Positions 7,016 through 15,601 of a stretch of 64,000 nt of DNA are shown here, in pieces. Positions within the stretch are counted from its first letter, which is position 1. Each line of letters starts with the position of its first letter. The notes beneath the pieces are model-generated. The model ran no database searches, had not been told where the DNA came from, and saw only the letters and a program-made list of their open reading frames with translations. A program made the translations under genes and the position numbers. This stretch comes from JACDEA01 sp963742585 (GTDB taxonomy: Bacteria; Actinomycetota; Acidimicrobiia; Acidimicrobiales; JACDEA01): assembly GCA_963742585.1 (NCBI GenBank), contig CAVUMI010000009.1:558001-622000 (forward strand). The letters run 5' to 3'.

Positions 7016-7935
7016 ATCCGGCAAATAGAACATTTTGGACCGGATGCCACGGTGTCCGGCTGGACGGCTGCCCATTAGACGTGGGGCGGGCGTCGGGCAC
7101 GCCGCTGGGCGAGGCCCGGGCCGTCGTCGAACCGCTCGCCGCCGGCGCGGACCGTGCGGGAACCGTCGTGTGGGAAATCCAGGAGGACGTGGCCACGCCC
7201 AACGGCGTGACCTCGGTCGATCAGTGGCTGCGCCGCCGCCGGGACGGCACGTTTCTGCTTGAGTCCAGCAGCGGCCACACGCTCACGGTCGATCCCAGAG
7301 CGCGGCACATCACGGTCGACGGGCGCGACGACGCCGTTCGCCTCCAGCTGCTCACCACGTTCGGACTGCCGTTGCTCCTTGCCGACGCCGATGTCCTGGT
7401 CATCCACGCGTCGGCCTGTTGGCGACCGGAGGGCGCGGTGGTGATCTGCGGTGACTCTGGACGGGGCAAGTCCAGCGCCCTCATCGGGCTGATCGACGCG
7501 GGGTGGCAGGCGGTGAGCGAAGACCTCTGCGCCATCGACCTCCGGGCACCGGCGCCGGTCGTCTGGCCCGGTCCGCCATGGGTTCGGCGCGCCCACGGCG
7601 CCGCTGGCCCGCGCCGCGCTGGCGTGCGGTTCGAAACGCCGGACAAGATCGCCTGGGACATCGCGCCCTGGCAGGTCGACGGCGCAGTGCCGGTGGCCGA
7701 GCTCATCTTTCTCGACACGCCGGGCGGCGACGAGGTGTCCGACGTCGCTGTTGACCCGGCCGAGGCCATCCGGCTTCTCGCCCGCCACGCGGTGTGGTTC
7801 GGCGACGCGGTCGACCGCGGCCCTCATCTCTTTGGAGCAACTGTTGACCTCGCGACGCAGGTGCGGGCGCGGCGGGTGCGACTTCCGGTCAGCCCGTCAT
7901 GGTTTGATCGGTTGCTCGAGCTCCTGCCCGTCTGA
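7012..7935 (+). CDS. HPr-kinase-like (HprK-related) kinase
   Basis: A 307-residue protein whose central part is an HPr kinase C-terminal-type fold: HAS at 132-134, Walker A GDSGRGKSS at 147-155 and an acidic SEDLCAI segment near 168-174. These kinases recur beside PqqD-like and lasso B2 genes; in paeninodin-type clusters a homologue phosphorylates the C-terminal Ser of the lasso precursor. Here the core peptide has one Ser. The N-terminal 110 residues have no motif I recognise. The gene is coupled to the PqqD-like gene and its last 39 bp overlap the convergent nucleotidyltransferase gene. A sensory or regulatory role on another protein is possible. Confidence 0.78.
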   Translation: MNPANRTFWTGCHGVRLDGCPLDVGRASGTPLGEARAVVEPLAAGADRAGTVVWEIQEDVATPNGVTSVDQWLRRRRDGTFLLESSSGHTLTVDPRARHITVDGRDDAVRLQLLTTFGLPLLLADADVLVIHASACWRPEGAVVICGDSGRGKSSALIGLIDAGWQAVSEDLCAIDLRAPAPVVWPGPPWVRRAHGAAGPRRAGVRFETPDKIAWDIAPWQVDGAVPVAELIFLDTPGGDEVSDVAVDPAEAIRLLARHAVWFGDAVDRGPHLFGATVDLATQVRARRVRLPVSPSWFDRLLELLPV

Positions 7936-9051
7936 CGCTCGCCGCCGCAGCTGCCACCACCGCCGCACCGCCCGCGTCGCGATCGCTGCGGCACGAACCG
8001 GGATTGCCGCCACACCGCTGGCGCTCGCCTCACCCGCGAAGAACGTCAGCTGCAGCCGCCGATCGTCTACGAGCGCGTACCCGAGGCGATAGCGCGTCGC
8101 CGGGTCGGGCTCGGCTGTCGGCCAGTCCGCGGACAGCAGCGGTTCGAGCGCGGCCAGTCGGGTTCCCCGAGCCAACGGTTGCCTGAGCCAGGCCGGCGAA
8201 TCAACGCCGAGCCGCGCCGCCTGCGTCAACGCGACCGCAACGGCGGTCCGGCAACGCGCCGCGTCGGCCAGGCGGCCAACCGCGTCCCAGTCGACCGGTG
8301 TGCTCGCTATCGCGGCGATGTCGACGAACCAGAGCAGACGCCCGAAGACGTTGGGTGGTCTGGCCGCGTGCGCGACAACGGCAATCAGCTCGTGTTCGGG
8401 CGGCAGGCAAAAGGCCGGCCCGTCGGCAAGCCGGCACGGCCGCCGGTTGCGCCACAGCTCGTCGGTTGACACGCCGCTCGAGCGCCGCCGCCAGGTCGAA
8501 AAGGCGTGATGGAGTTCGATCGGAAGCCCCGGCATTTCCGGATGGACCAGGCCCACCTCGTGATGCGGTCCGGGTCTGGGCGTGCCCAGGCGCCAGCCGG
8601 CGCGCCGGAGCACCTCCAGGGCCACCGGATGCTGTTCGGCGGGCAGCACGAAGTCGATGTCGTCCATCGGCCGCAAGCCCGGCGCGGGATACCGCGGCGC
8701 CAGTGCCGCGCCCTTGAAGAACAGCGGCTCCAAGCCAGCTGCCGCGAGTGGCTCGAGGAGTGTGTCAGCCATTCGCGGTCGCACGAGGACAGCCTGAGCA
8801 CGGCATCGTTGCGCGTCGGCGTCGATGTTCTTGTACCAGGGCTCCTCGGAGAACTCGAGCCCGGCGTCGTTAAGGGCGCGCACCAGCAACGGCGCCACGC
8901 GCTGCGCAAGCGCAACGTCGGCGGTGAAGTCCAGATCGGCGCCTTGGGCGACTGCCGCCCGTACGCCGTGCGTATCGGGTTCCGGCCGGCACGCAGCCCA
9001 CAACAGCGACGCTGCAACCTGTCCAGGCCCAGCTGTCATCTGGCCGATCAT
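7897..9051 (-). CDS. Nucleotidyltransferase-fold protein (NTP_transf_5 family)
   Basis: A 384-residue member of the uncharacterised nucleotidyltransferase family often found with PqqD-like, HprK-like and lasso B2 genes. The core motif is KGAALAPRYPAPGLRPMDDIDFVLP, in which the DDID aspartates would bind metal and nucleotide. IELHHAFSTW supplies the third conserved strand. In the pseudomycoidin lasso pathway a family member tailors the phosphorylated C-terminus, to my recollection with sugar; if the same chemistry applies here, the kinase and this enzyme would act in turn. ATG 9051 overlaps the stop of the GH36 gene (9048-9051), so it is the last gene of an SRPBCC-GH36-nucleotidyltransferase operon. 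Confidence 0.8.
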   Translation of the reverse strand: MIGQMTAGPGQVAASLLWAACRPEPDTHGVRAAVAQGADLDFTADVALAQRVAPLLVRALNDAGLEFSEEPWYKNIDADAQRCRAQAVLVRPRMADTLLEPLAAAGLEPLFFKGAALAPRYPAPGLRPMDDIDFVLPAEQHPVALEVLRRAGWRLGTPRPGPHHEVGLVHPEMPGLPIELHHAFSTWRRRSSGVSTDELWRNRRPCRLADGPAFCLPPEHELIAVVAHAARPPNVFGRLLWFVDIAAIASTPVDWDAVGRLADAARCRTAVAVALTQAARLGVDSPAWLRQPLARGTRLAALEPLLSADWPTAEPDPATRYRLGYALVDDRRLQLTFFAGEASASGVAAIPVRAAAIATRAVRRWWQLRRRASDGQELEQPIKP

Positions 9052-10703
9052 ACGGGTGCTACCCGCTCGAGCCTCGCGCTTCCGATCGCCGGTTCACCGT
9101 CGAGCCGAAAGGGGTCGGCCCGCAGCATCGCGGGTGTCGTAGTCGACAACAGATCTGGACACCACGGGGCCGGGCCACGCCGCGCCCCGAGGTCGACTTC
9201 GCGCCCGATCGCGAGGACCCGTTCGAGCAGCGCGTGCGCTGGTTTCGCGAGCGTCGCCAGGTCGTCGGAGACGATCGCCATGCCTCCCGAAACGGCCACT
9301 GCGTACGCCCATGCGTCGACTTGGGTCTTGCTGAGTTCAGTGCCAGTGGTACGCAACATGAGACAGTCGGGATCGTTCAGCCAGAGGCGCCGGTGCATGA
9401 ACGAGCGCGCCAGCGTGTTGCGCCACGCGTTGCGCGTCGCCGGCGCAGTGTCCTCGTATCCGGGTATGGCGGCGCCCGGCAACCAGGTTGGAGCGACGTC
9501 GGGTCCGATCCGCATGCCGTCGACGACCCCGATGCAGGGCCCGAGTGGCGCGCCGCACCCGAGGATGAAGGCGTCGTCGCCCGCGCCGCTACGCACGGCG
9601 TCGTAGGCCTGGCGGACGCGCTCCGCGGGGGTACCTGATAGGTCCTGCCACCGTCCAGCGAGGGCGGGCGCGTACGTGAAGTCGAGTTTGAGGTAACGCC
9701 AGCCCATGGCGACGAGGGTCCCGGCCAGCTCTTCGAGATGCGCGCGTACATCGGCGCGCGTGGTGTCGAGCACCCAGACGTTGCCGCCCCACGCTGGGTT
9801 CACGTTGCCGACTGCGGGACGACCCGAGTCCCGGATGAGGAACCACTCGGGATGGTCACGGGCCAGCTGGGACTGCGGCGCGGCGAGGAACGGAGCGATC
9901 CAGAGTCCCGGCGTGAACCCGGCGGCAGCGATGTCAGCAGCTAGCTGTTCCAGCGTCGACGGGAACTGATCCGTCGTGGACAGCCAGTCGCCGATCGCGG
10001 TCTGGTAACCGTCGTCGAGCTGGAACACATCGAACGGCCAATCGGTGGCGCGATTCAGATTGCTTCGGAGGGCGGCCTCGGTGATCCGGTCGAAGTAGTG
10101 GTACCAGGAACACCAGCCGACCTGGAACGGCGCGTCAGTCCGCGCGCCCGATGCCGCTCCCGCCCACGCCGCCCAACCGTCGAGCGCGCGCGCCGGATCG
10201 CCGGGGATAACGCGTACCGGGTGGAGCTCTCGTCGCCCGCCGGGTTGGAGAACGGCGCCGCCCAGGTACGCCTCGGCGCGCAGTTCCCCGCCCTGCACGC
10301 GGAACGTACCGTCGTGCCGATCGCCGCCGTCGAAACCGAGAACGTAGGCGCCGTCATCGTCGGCCAGCGCCGTCACCAGCTCACTTCGCGTCTCACCGCT
10401 CGCCGCGGCGCGCGGGTCGGCGTGGAACATTGCCCGGGCGAGCGCAGGCGCACCCGGCGTCAGGGACGGATCGGGTGGACCTGCTACCAGCCCACCGCCG
10501 GCGGGCGACCACGACTGGTAGCCGTTGCGGAACATGCGCAGCCCGCCATTCGGTCGAAGCCGCCATCGCAGATGGAGGCGATCGACCGGTACCGGCGCGT
10601 CGGTGTTGTTGGTGACCGACCAACGCATCGTGTCGCCGTCCTCGGTGACGTCGACGCTGAGGCCGGCCGCCGCCTGACCCGCGCCCTCGAACGCCAGCAT
10701 CAT
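9048..10703 (-). CDS. GH36-family alpha-galactosidase
   Basis: A 551-residue glycoside hydrolase. The N-terminal 170 residues form the beta-sandwich that precedes the barrel. The (beta/alpha)8 domain then begins with GWCSWYHYFDRI and FDVFQLDDGYQ. The nucleophile is the Asp in YLKLDFTYAP and the acid/base is expected in the DGMRIGPDVAPTW loop. It lacks a signal peptide, so it acts in the cytoplasm. It overlaps both neighbours by 4 bp (ATGA), placing it between an SRPBCC protein and the RiPP-type nucleotidyltransferase. That coupling is unusual for a catabolic alpha-galactosidase. The galT-galK genes are 50 kb away. Substrate could be raffinose-type sugars or a glycosylated product of the island. 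Confidence 0.82.
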   Translation of the reverse strand: MMLAFEGAGQAAAGLSVDVTEDGDTMRWSVTNNTDAPVPVDRLHLRWRLRPNGGLRMFRNGYQSWSPAGGGLVAGPPDPSLTPGAPALARAMFHADPRAAASGETRSELVTALADDDGAYVLGFDGGDRHDGTFRVQGGELRAEAYLGGAVLQPGGRRELHPVRVIPGDPARALDGWAAWAGAASGARTDAPFQVGWCSWYHYFDRITEAALRSNLNRATDWPFDVFQLDDGYQTAIGDWLSTTDQFPSTLEQLAADIAAAGFTPGLWIAPFLAAPQSQLARDHPEWFLIRDSGRPAVGNVNPAWGGNVWVLDTTRADVRAHLEELAGTLVAMGWRYLKLDFTYAPALAGRWQDLSGTPAERVRQAYDAVRSGAGDDAFILGCGAPLGPCIGVVDGMRIGPDVAPTWLPGAAIPGYEDTAPATRNAWRNTLARSFMHRRLWLNDPDCLMLRTTGTELSKTQVDAWAYAVAVSGGMAIVSDDLATLAKPAHALLERVLAIGREVDLGARRGPAPWCPDLLSTTTPAMLRADPFRLDGEPAIGSARLERVAPV

Positions 10704-11158
10704 CGCAGCCCGCGGCGGCGGAACTGCCCGACACCCACCGAGACCACCCAGTCCTGGCCGCCTTGGAGAACCGGGCGGGCGACGCGGCTGGCCAGCCGCA
10801 GGGCCGACGATGCCGGTGCCAGCTGCCAGGCCAACCGCGCGGTCGCGCGCGCGTCGTCATCGGGCGCGGTGGCGACCTCCAATATCGCCGGCCCTTCGAG
10901 GTCGCCGGCGACCGCGACGTCCACCCGTCGGCCGACGACGACCTCGGTGACGGTCAGGCGGAGACGGATCATCCAGGGAACCGGTGCCCAGATGACAGCG
11001 CGGGTGACGCCGCCGGGCACCAGACCGTCACCGTCGATACTGCGCAGCCACGGCCACCAGTCGCGATACGCATCGACACGCGCGAACGCGGCCCACAGAT
11101 CCTTCGCTGGTGTGGCGAAGTCATAGGTCCGGTCGAAGTGGAAGGCGGCCGGCGTCAA
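10700..11158 (-). CDS. SRPBCC (polyketide cyclase/START-like) protein
   Basis: A 152-residue single-domain SRPBCC fold, a lipid- or ligand-binding cavity protein. The start FHFDRTYDFATPAKDLWAAFARVDAYRDWWPWL is the typical first strand plus helix of the family, and RVARPVLQGGQDWVV lies in the long C-terminal helix that closes the cavity. It begins at TTG, with TAGGTT 8 nt upstream, and its stop overlaps the GH36 start, so it heads that operon. No ligand can be inferred. Confidence 0.7.
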   Translation of the reverse strand: MTPAAFHFDRTYDFATPAKDLWAAFARVDAYRDWWPWLRSIDGDGLVPGGVTRAVIWAPVPWMIRLRLTVTEVVVGRRVDVAVAGDLEGPAILEVATAPDDDARATARLAWQLAPASSALRLASRVARPVLQGGQDWVVSVGVGQFRRRGLR

Positions 11159-11166
11159 CAGCGTTC

Positions 11167-11172
11167 AACCTA
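11167..11172 (-). promoter_or_regulatory. Leaderless-type -10 box of the SRPBCC-GH36-nucleotidyltransferase operon
   Basis: TAGGTT on the minus strand is 8 nt from TTG 11158. It lies over the stop codon of the preceding methyltransferase gene, so the operon can be transcribed independently of it. Confidence 0.45.
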
Positions 11173-11715
11173 CGCGGCGCGGTGAACTGATACCGCGTAA
11201 TCGCCGCCGCCTTCGAACGGTGCACCGTCCCACGTCGCGTAGCGAGCGGCCAGCACGAGCCCAGCAGCCCCGGTGTGCGCGTCGTAGTCGGCGACGGTGT
11301 AGCCGCGGTCGAGTTGGAAGCCGGCGACCAACGCCCCGTCCGGCGCCAGGTGGCGTACGCAGCCGGCGACCAGTGCGGCTTGAGTCCCGCCGGGCGTGAA
11401 CAGCGGCACGTTGCCCGCCAGGACGACGACGTCGAAGTGGCGGGCGAGATCGAGCACGGTGAGGTCGTCATGAATCCACGTCAGCTCGGGCGCTCGCTCC
11501 CGTGCGGTCGCGATCATCGACGCGTCGGCGTCGACACCGACGACGGTTACGCCGCGGCGCGCCAGCTCGATGGCGACGCGGCCAGTACCGCAACCGGCGT
11601 CGAGAACCGTGTGGGGTCCCAGGGTGAGGACGAACGTCGCCTCGCCATGGACGTCGTGCCCCTGCGCCGCCAGCGCATCGAACCGCTCCTGATACTCCGC
11701 CCCGTCCCAACTCAC
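11170..11715 (-). CDS. Class I SAM-dependent methyltransferase
   Basis: A 181-residue cytoplasmic methyltransferase. Motif I is VLDAGCGTGRVAIEL, the acidic residue ending strand 2 is in VVGVDADASM, and motif IV is FDVVVLAGN. The GTG start at 11715 gives the natural beginning SWDGAEYQERFDALA. The short C-terminal part ends in DYAVSVHRAA. There is no sign of which substrate it methylates. It lies 15 bp after the DUF7064 gene and just before the SRPBCC operon, so it may belong to either. Confidence 0.82.
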   Translation of the reverse strand: MSWDGAEYQERFDALAAQGHDVHGEATFVLTLGPHTVLDAGCGTGRVAIELARRGVTVVGVDADASMIATARERAPELTWIHDDLTVLDLARHFDVVVLAGNVPLFTPGGTQAALVAGCVRHLAPDGALVAGFQLDRGYTVADYDAHTGAAGLVLAARYATWDGAPFEGGGDYAVSVHRAA

Positions 11716-11729
11716 GCCGGTTTGGCGCT

Positions 11730-12717
11730 CTATTCGTCGAGGCCGACCGGCTTGCCGTCGACGATCTGGTCGAGGTATTCGGAGAGGCCGTAGCCCACGG
11801 TTCCGTCGTCGAGGGTCCACTCGGTCATGCCTTCTGAGATGCGGGTGACCATGCCTTCGCGGCGATTGCGGAGCGGGATGAGGTTCATGACCCGGCCGCG
11901 CACGTGCCAGGACTGATCGCCCGACCGCAGCGTCGCGTCGATGGTGTCGTGGTACACGTCCTCACCGGTCCAGTTGGTGGAGATCTCGAAGTCGTTGCAG
12001 AACTTCACTTGCGTGCCGTCCCACACGAACCCGCCGCGCGTGCCGGCCCCGTCCCTGCGAGCGACGCGCGACCCCATGAACCCGAAGTCCTTGCCGAAAT
12101 TGGCGGTCAGCCAGCGGTAGTAGAAGGGCGCCTGCCAGTACCGGGGGCCCCATGAGTGGTCGCGCAAGCCGAACCCGTCCAGCGACCACGACTCGTCGCC
12201 GACGGTAATGGTGGCCTTGCCGGCGATCAGCTGCTCGTAATGGCCGCGCGCGAATTCCTCGCCCGGCTTCTCGTGACTCTCCTCGGGCTCGCCGCCCACC
12301 ATCGTGCTGACGTCGGTGTAGGTGATGTCGACGGTGCACTCCGACGTAGGGATTCTCGGTGAACGCCGTCTTCGGATCGGCCATGGCCAGCGGGTTGTCG
12401 AGCAGGACCACCTTGCCGTCGTAACGGACGCGCAGCTCCTTGAAGGGCTCGATGACGTCGAAGCGCATGCCACCGGCGTCGAACGCATCATTGTTGGAGA
12501 TTTTCGGCCGGTTGTACATGAAGGCCACCCGGCCATCGGGAAGGTAGATGCACGTTGTCATCTCGGCCTGGCCCTCGTTGGCCCGGTTGCCGAGACGGAA
12601 CCAGCCGCCGAGCTGCGCTGCCGGGTCGTAGATGTTGAAGTACATGCTCTCGTTGAAGTTCTCCTCCGGACCCAACTCGTGCATGTATTCGTCTTGAGGT
12701 TCCAGCCGCAGTGCCAT
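11730..12717 (-). CDS. DUF7064-family protein (CrtC/hydroxyneurosporene-synthase-like fold)
   Basis: About 329 residues after joining two frames. The N-terminal half (HELGPEENFNESMYFNIYD, GGWFRLGNRANEGQAEM) and the C-terminal half (GFGLRDHSWGPRYWQAPFYY, VDGKPVGLDE at the end) are recognisable parts of a lipocalin-like double barrel related to the CrtC/AttH fold. These proteins are frequent in mycobacteria and Acidimicrobiia near lipid or steroid genes but lack a proven reaction. The frame breaks near 12345. ATG 12717 has TAGTCT (plus 12725-12730) 7 nt upstream. The gene lies between an SDR and a methyltransferase, all on the minus strand. Confidence 0.68.
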
Positions 12718-12727
12718 AGAGCGCAGA

Positions 12728-13516
12728 CTACGACTCGGTCGCGGTGATCTGCGCTTGAAGTCGACGCATGCCACCGAGCCAGCGGTCGTAATCGTCGGCC
12801 TTGCGCCGGAAATACTCGGCGACCTCGGGATGGGGGAGGATCAGAAACTGCTCCGACCGCAGACCTTCTACAACCGCGTCGGCGACCTCCTCGGGCTGCT
12901 TCATCGCGCCGCCCCGCAGGACGACCGCGCCACCGCCCTGGTCCAGCGCGCCTCGCAACATGGGCGTGTCCACGCCTTGCGGGCAGAGACACGAGACCTT
13001 CAGCCCCGCGTCGCCGTAGGTGATGGCCAGCCACTCGGCGAAGGCCACGACGGAGTGCTTGGTCACCGAATACGGAGCAGCGCCCAGGTTGGTGAGAAGG
13101 CCGGCGGCCGACGCGGTTTGCAAGAGGTACCCCTCGCCCCGGGCGACCATCGCCGGGATCACGGCGCGCGCCGCGTACACGTGCGCCATGAAGTTGACCT
13201 TCCAGATGCGGTCCCAATCCTCGTCCGGGGTCTCGATGCCCTGCCCGAGGCCGATACCAGCGTTGCTGCAAAACAGGTCGACCGGTCCGAACGCCTTCGT
13301 GGCTCGGTCGACCAACGCGACCACGTCGGCCTCCACCGAAACATCGGTCGACGCCGCCAGACCGCCGAACTCATCCGCCACCGCAGCTGCATCGGCGCCG
13401 TTGACGTCAGCCACGACCACGCCGCGGGCGCCCTCGGCGGCGAATCGCCGGCACAGCGCCCGCCCGATCCCGCTCGCCCCACCGGTGACAACGACAACCT
13501 TGTCCTTGAGCTCCAT
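12728..13516 (-). CDS. Short-chain dehydrogenase/reductase
   Basis: A 262-residue Rossmann enzyme. TGGASGIG near the N-terminus binds NAD(P); ADVNG after strand 2 (Asp) favours NAD(H). CSNAGI is the structural NAG motif, and the catalytic Ser and Tyr-x3-Lys are in QTASAAG and YSVTK. It ends with a helical tail (YFRRKADDYDRWLGGM) typical of actinobacterial SDRs. ATG 13516 is preceded by TACGCT (plus 13523-13528) at 6 nt. Substrate unknown; the lipid-flavoured neighbourhood suggests a hydroxy-acyl, sterol or similar alcohol. Confidence 0.88.
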   Translation of the reverse strand: MELKDKVVVVTGGASGIGRALCRRFAAEGARGVVVADVNGADAAAVADEFGGLAASTDVSVEADVVALVDRATKAFGPVDLFCSNAGIGLGQGIETPDEDWDRIWKVNFMAHVYAARAVIPAMVARGEGYLLQTASAAGLLTNLGAAPYSVTKHSVVAFAEWLAITYGDAGLKVSCLCPQGVDTPMLRGALDQGGGAVVLRGGAMKQPEEVADAVVEGLRSEQFLILPHPEVAEYFRRKADDYDRWLGGMRRLQAQITATES

Positions 13517-13565
13517 GGCCGGAGCGTATTGCTAGGAGTGAGTCACAAGAAGACGTCGTGAGGAG

Positions 13566-13636
13566 GCGATGGGTTGGGGTCCCCATCGCATACGCGCCGC
13601 AGCCGTCCCGAAATCACCCGGCGTGCCTCCGGCACG
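13566..13636 (-). terminator. Two hairpins after the first WS/DGAT gene
   Basis: CGTGCC-TCC-GGCACG at 13622-13636 starts 24 nt beyond the WS/DGAT stop, and GCGATGGG/CCCATCGC at 13566-13589 forms a perfect 8-bp stem with an 8-nt loop. Both lie in the 143-bp gap before the SDR gene on the same strand. Neither has a T-run, so termination is likely but not certain. Confidence 0.45.
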
Positions 13637-13659
13637 ATGCAGGCGAGGACGCCAGAAAC

Positions 13660-14961
13660 TCAGCTGCCTGCGGCGATCACTTCGTCGAGGCCGGTCTGGA
13701 TGCATCGCGTCAGAAGTTCAGGGTCATCGACCGCCGCGGTGTCGCTGTTGATGCCGATGTCCATGCTGCCGCGGTAGGAGAGCAAGGTGACGTTGCACGC
13801 CGTCCCCGCTGTCGGTCCCATCGGATGGTTGCCCTGCACGAGTCCGCCGGCCACGTAAAGGTCGAACGGCGCGCCCCGTACGTTCGAACAGGCGAAGTCG
13901 ACGGTTTCGACCTGCGAGCGGGCGATGCGCACGAGCAATGGTGAGGGCAGGCTGGTCAAGAGCCCGCTGAGCGAGCCGGCCATGTTGAGGGAGCGCTCGC
14001 CCTTTACCTGCGCAAGGCGGCCACGGATCGCGTCGAAGCGCTCGACCGGATGTTCGAGGCCGACGGGCACCATGACCCGGCTCGGTGCGAACGCGTTCCC
14101 GCCGGCCGACTTGTCGGAGCGGGTGCTGATGGGCATCGACATCCGTAGCTCATCGACCGGTGAGCCGAGGCTGCGGTGGTACGCACCGACGCCGCCGGCC
14201 ACACCGGTCACATACACGTCATTCACCGTGCCGCCCAGTTGCTTTGCTGCCGCTTTCGCGGCATCGAGGTCGACCCGCAGGACGTCGAAGCGGCGACCCA
14301 TCGAGCGCTTGCCGTGCCACAGCGGCGACTTGGACTGGTCGGTGACGAGGAGCTGCCGTGAGACGGACTGCGCCATGCCGACGGGATCGCGCGCAGTGGA
14401 GACGATCTCGCCGACTGTGCGGCGAACGGTGTCGAAGATGCCAGGACCGGCGGCATCGGCGGCCGGGCCCGGGTCGAGCACCGGGTCGTCCGGGGCGTCG
14501 CGCTCGACGTCGAGGAACATCGCCGACATGCGCACGCCGCCCACGCCATCGGTGATCGTGTGGTGCATCTTGGCCAGGAGCGCCGCTCGCCCGCCTTCGA
14601 GCCCTTCGACGATCGTCAGCTGCCAAAGCGGCCGCGACGGATCGAACCCGTCCTGATAGCCGATAGCGGCGTCGTCGAGGAGCTGACGATCGGTGCCCGG
14701 GCCGGGTAGCGCCACGTGCCGGACGTGGTACTCGAGATCGAAGTCGGGATCGTCGGCCCACACCGGACCGCGGCCGAGCGACGGCCCTTCGATCCGTTGA
14801 CGCAACCGGGGGATGCGCTCGGTGGCCTTGGCCATTCGCCGGCGAAAGCGCTCGACATCGGGGGCCTGGTCGAGGAACGTGACGTTGAGGAACGTCGATC
14901 GAAGGATGGGGTCGCGCTCGAGCGACCACATGATCGCCTCGGTGTCGGTGAGGTTCGTCAT
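13660..14961 (-). CDS. WS/DGAT/MGAT O-acyltransferase
   Basis: A 433-residue wax ester synthase/diacylglycerol acyltransferase. It esterifies a long-chain alcohol or diacylglycerol with an acyl-CoA, making storage lipid at the membrane. The catalytic motif HHTITDG (HHxxxDG) is intact around residue 145, and the C-terminal domain shows the conserved SNVRGAP-type segment (ACSNVRGAPFDLYVAGG) followed by PMGPTAGTACNVTLLSYRG. Length is normal. The nearest upstream -10-like box, TACAGT, is 10 nt from ATG 14961. A second, more damaged copy lies at 30.0-31.4 kb. Confidence 0.9.
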   Translation of the reverse strand: MTNLTDTEAIMWSLERDPILRSTFLNVTFLDQAPDVERFRRRMAKATERIPRLRQRIEGPSLGRGPVWADDPDFDLEYHVRHVALPGPGTDRQLLDDAAIGYQDGFDPSRPLWQLTIVEGLEGGRAALLAKMHHTITDGVGGVRMSAMFLDVERDAPDDPVLDPGPAADAAGPGIFDTVRRTVGEIVSTARDPVGMAQSVSRQLLVTDQSKSPLWHGKRSMGRRFDVLRVDLDAAKAAAKQLGGTVNDVYVTGVAGGVGAYHRSLGSPVDELRMSMPISTRSDKSAGGNAFAPSRVMVPVGLEHPVERFDAIRGRLAQVKGERSLNMAGSLSGLLTSLPSPLLVRIARSQVETVDFACSNVRGAPFDLYVAGGLVQGNHPMGPTAGTACNVTLLSYRGSMDIGINSDTAAVDDPELLTRCIQTGLDEVIAAGS

Positions 14962-14987
14962 CCGCGGGACGACTGTACCCAGTTAGG

Positions 14988-15593
14988 TCAGCGAGGGATC
15001 TTGGTGAACTTGAACTCGTTCAGTTCCGGGAAACCGATGAGATTGTCGAGCACACGGTCGACCGTCGTCTTGGCCAGCTCCCCGTCGCCCTGCGGCCGCG
15101 TCATCAAGCGGACGAAGACGGCACGGTCAGCCGACGATGAACGTCGGCACGCCAAATGCCTTGTGCTCCGACTGCAGGTGTTCGTGCATCTTTCGGTACT
15201 CGGTGAGCGGTTCACCGGTTTCGACCTTGGCAAAGACGGGGTCGGGATCGACGCCATGAAGTTTGAGGACGTCGGCGATCACGTCGCGTTCCCGGATGTC
15301 GAGGGCTTCGTCGTGACGTGCCGCGAACAGCGCCGAGATGCACGTCGTTGAACGCCAACGGGTGGGTGTCGCGCACGACCAGCGCCACTTGTGGGGCCAG
15401 CAACGTCGAGGCCTTGTCAGCGTCCTCCCACACCGCGCGGGTCGCCTTCCTCAACATGCATCTGGTTGAGCGAGAACGGAAGAAAGTCGACCTCCCAATC
15501 GGCGCCGGCCTCGAGGCCGGCGACCACGTGCTCGTGCGCGTTGCGGGCGAACGGGCAGCGGTAGTCCCATGTGACGGCGAACGAACGGCTCAT
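14988..15593 (-). CDS. DsbA-family (thioredoxin-fold) protein with CPFA motif
   Basis: Four consecutive frame pieces make one protein of about 200 residues: VTWDYRCPFARNAHEHV (strand 1 and active site), LAPQVALVVRDTHPLAFNDVHLG (helical insertion), ALFAARHDEALDIRERDVIADVL to SEHKAFGVPTFIVG (cis-Pro loop, GVPT), and VDRVLDNLIGFPELNEFKF. The active site CPFA has only the first Cys, as in many mycobacterial DsbA-like oxidoreductases and in 2-hydroxychromene-2-carboxylate isomerases, so a disulfide-isomerase or glutathione/mycothiol-transferase-like role fits better than classical oxidation. Frames break near 15430, 15350 and 15130. No signal peptide. Confidence 0.7.
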
Positions 15594-15601
15594 GATCGGT
15601 T

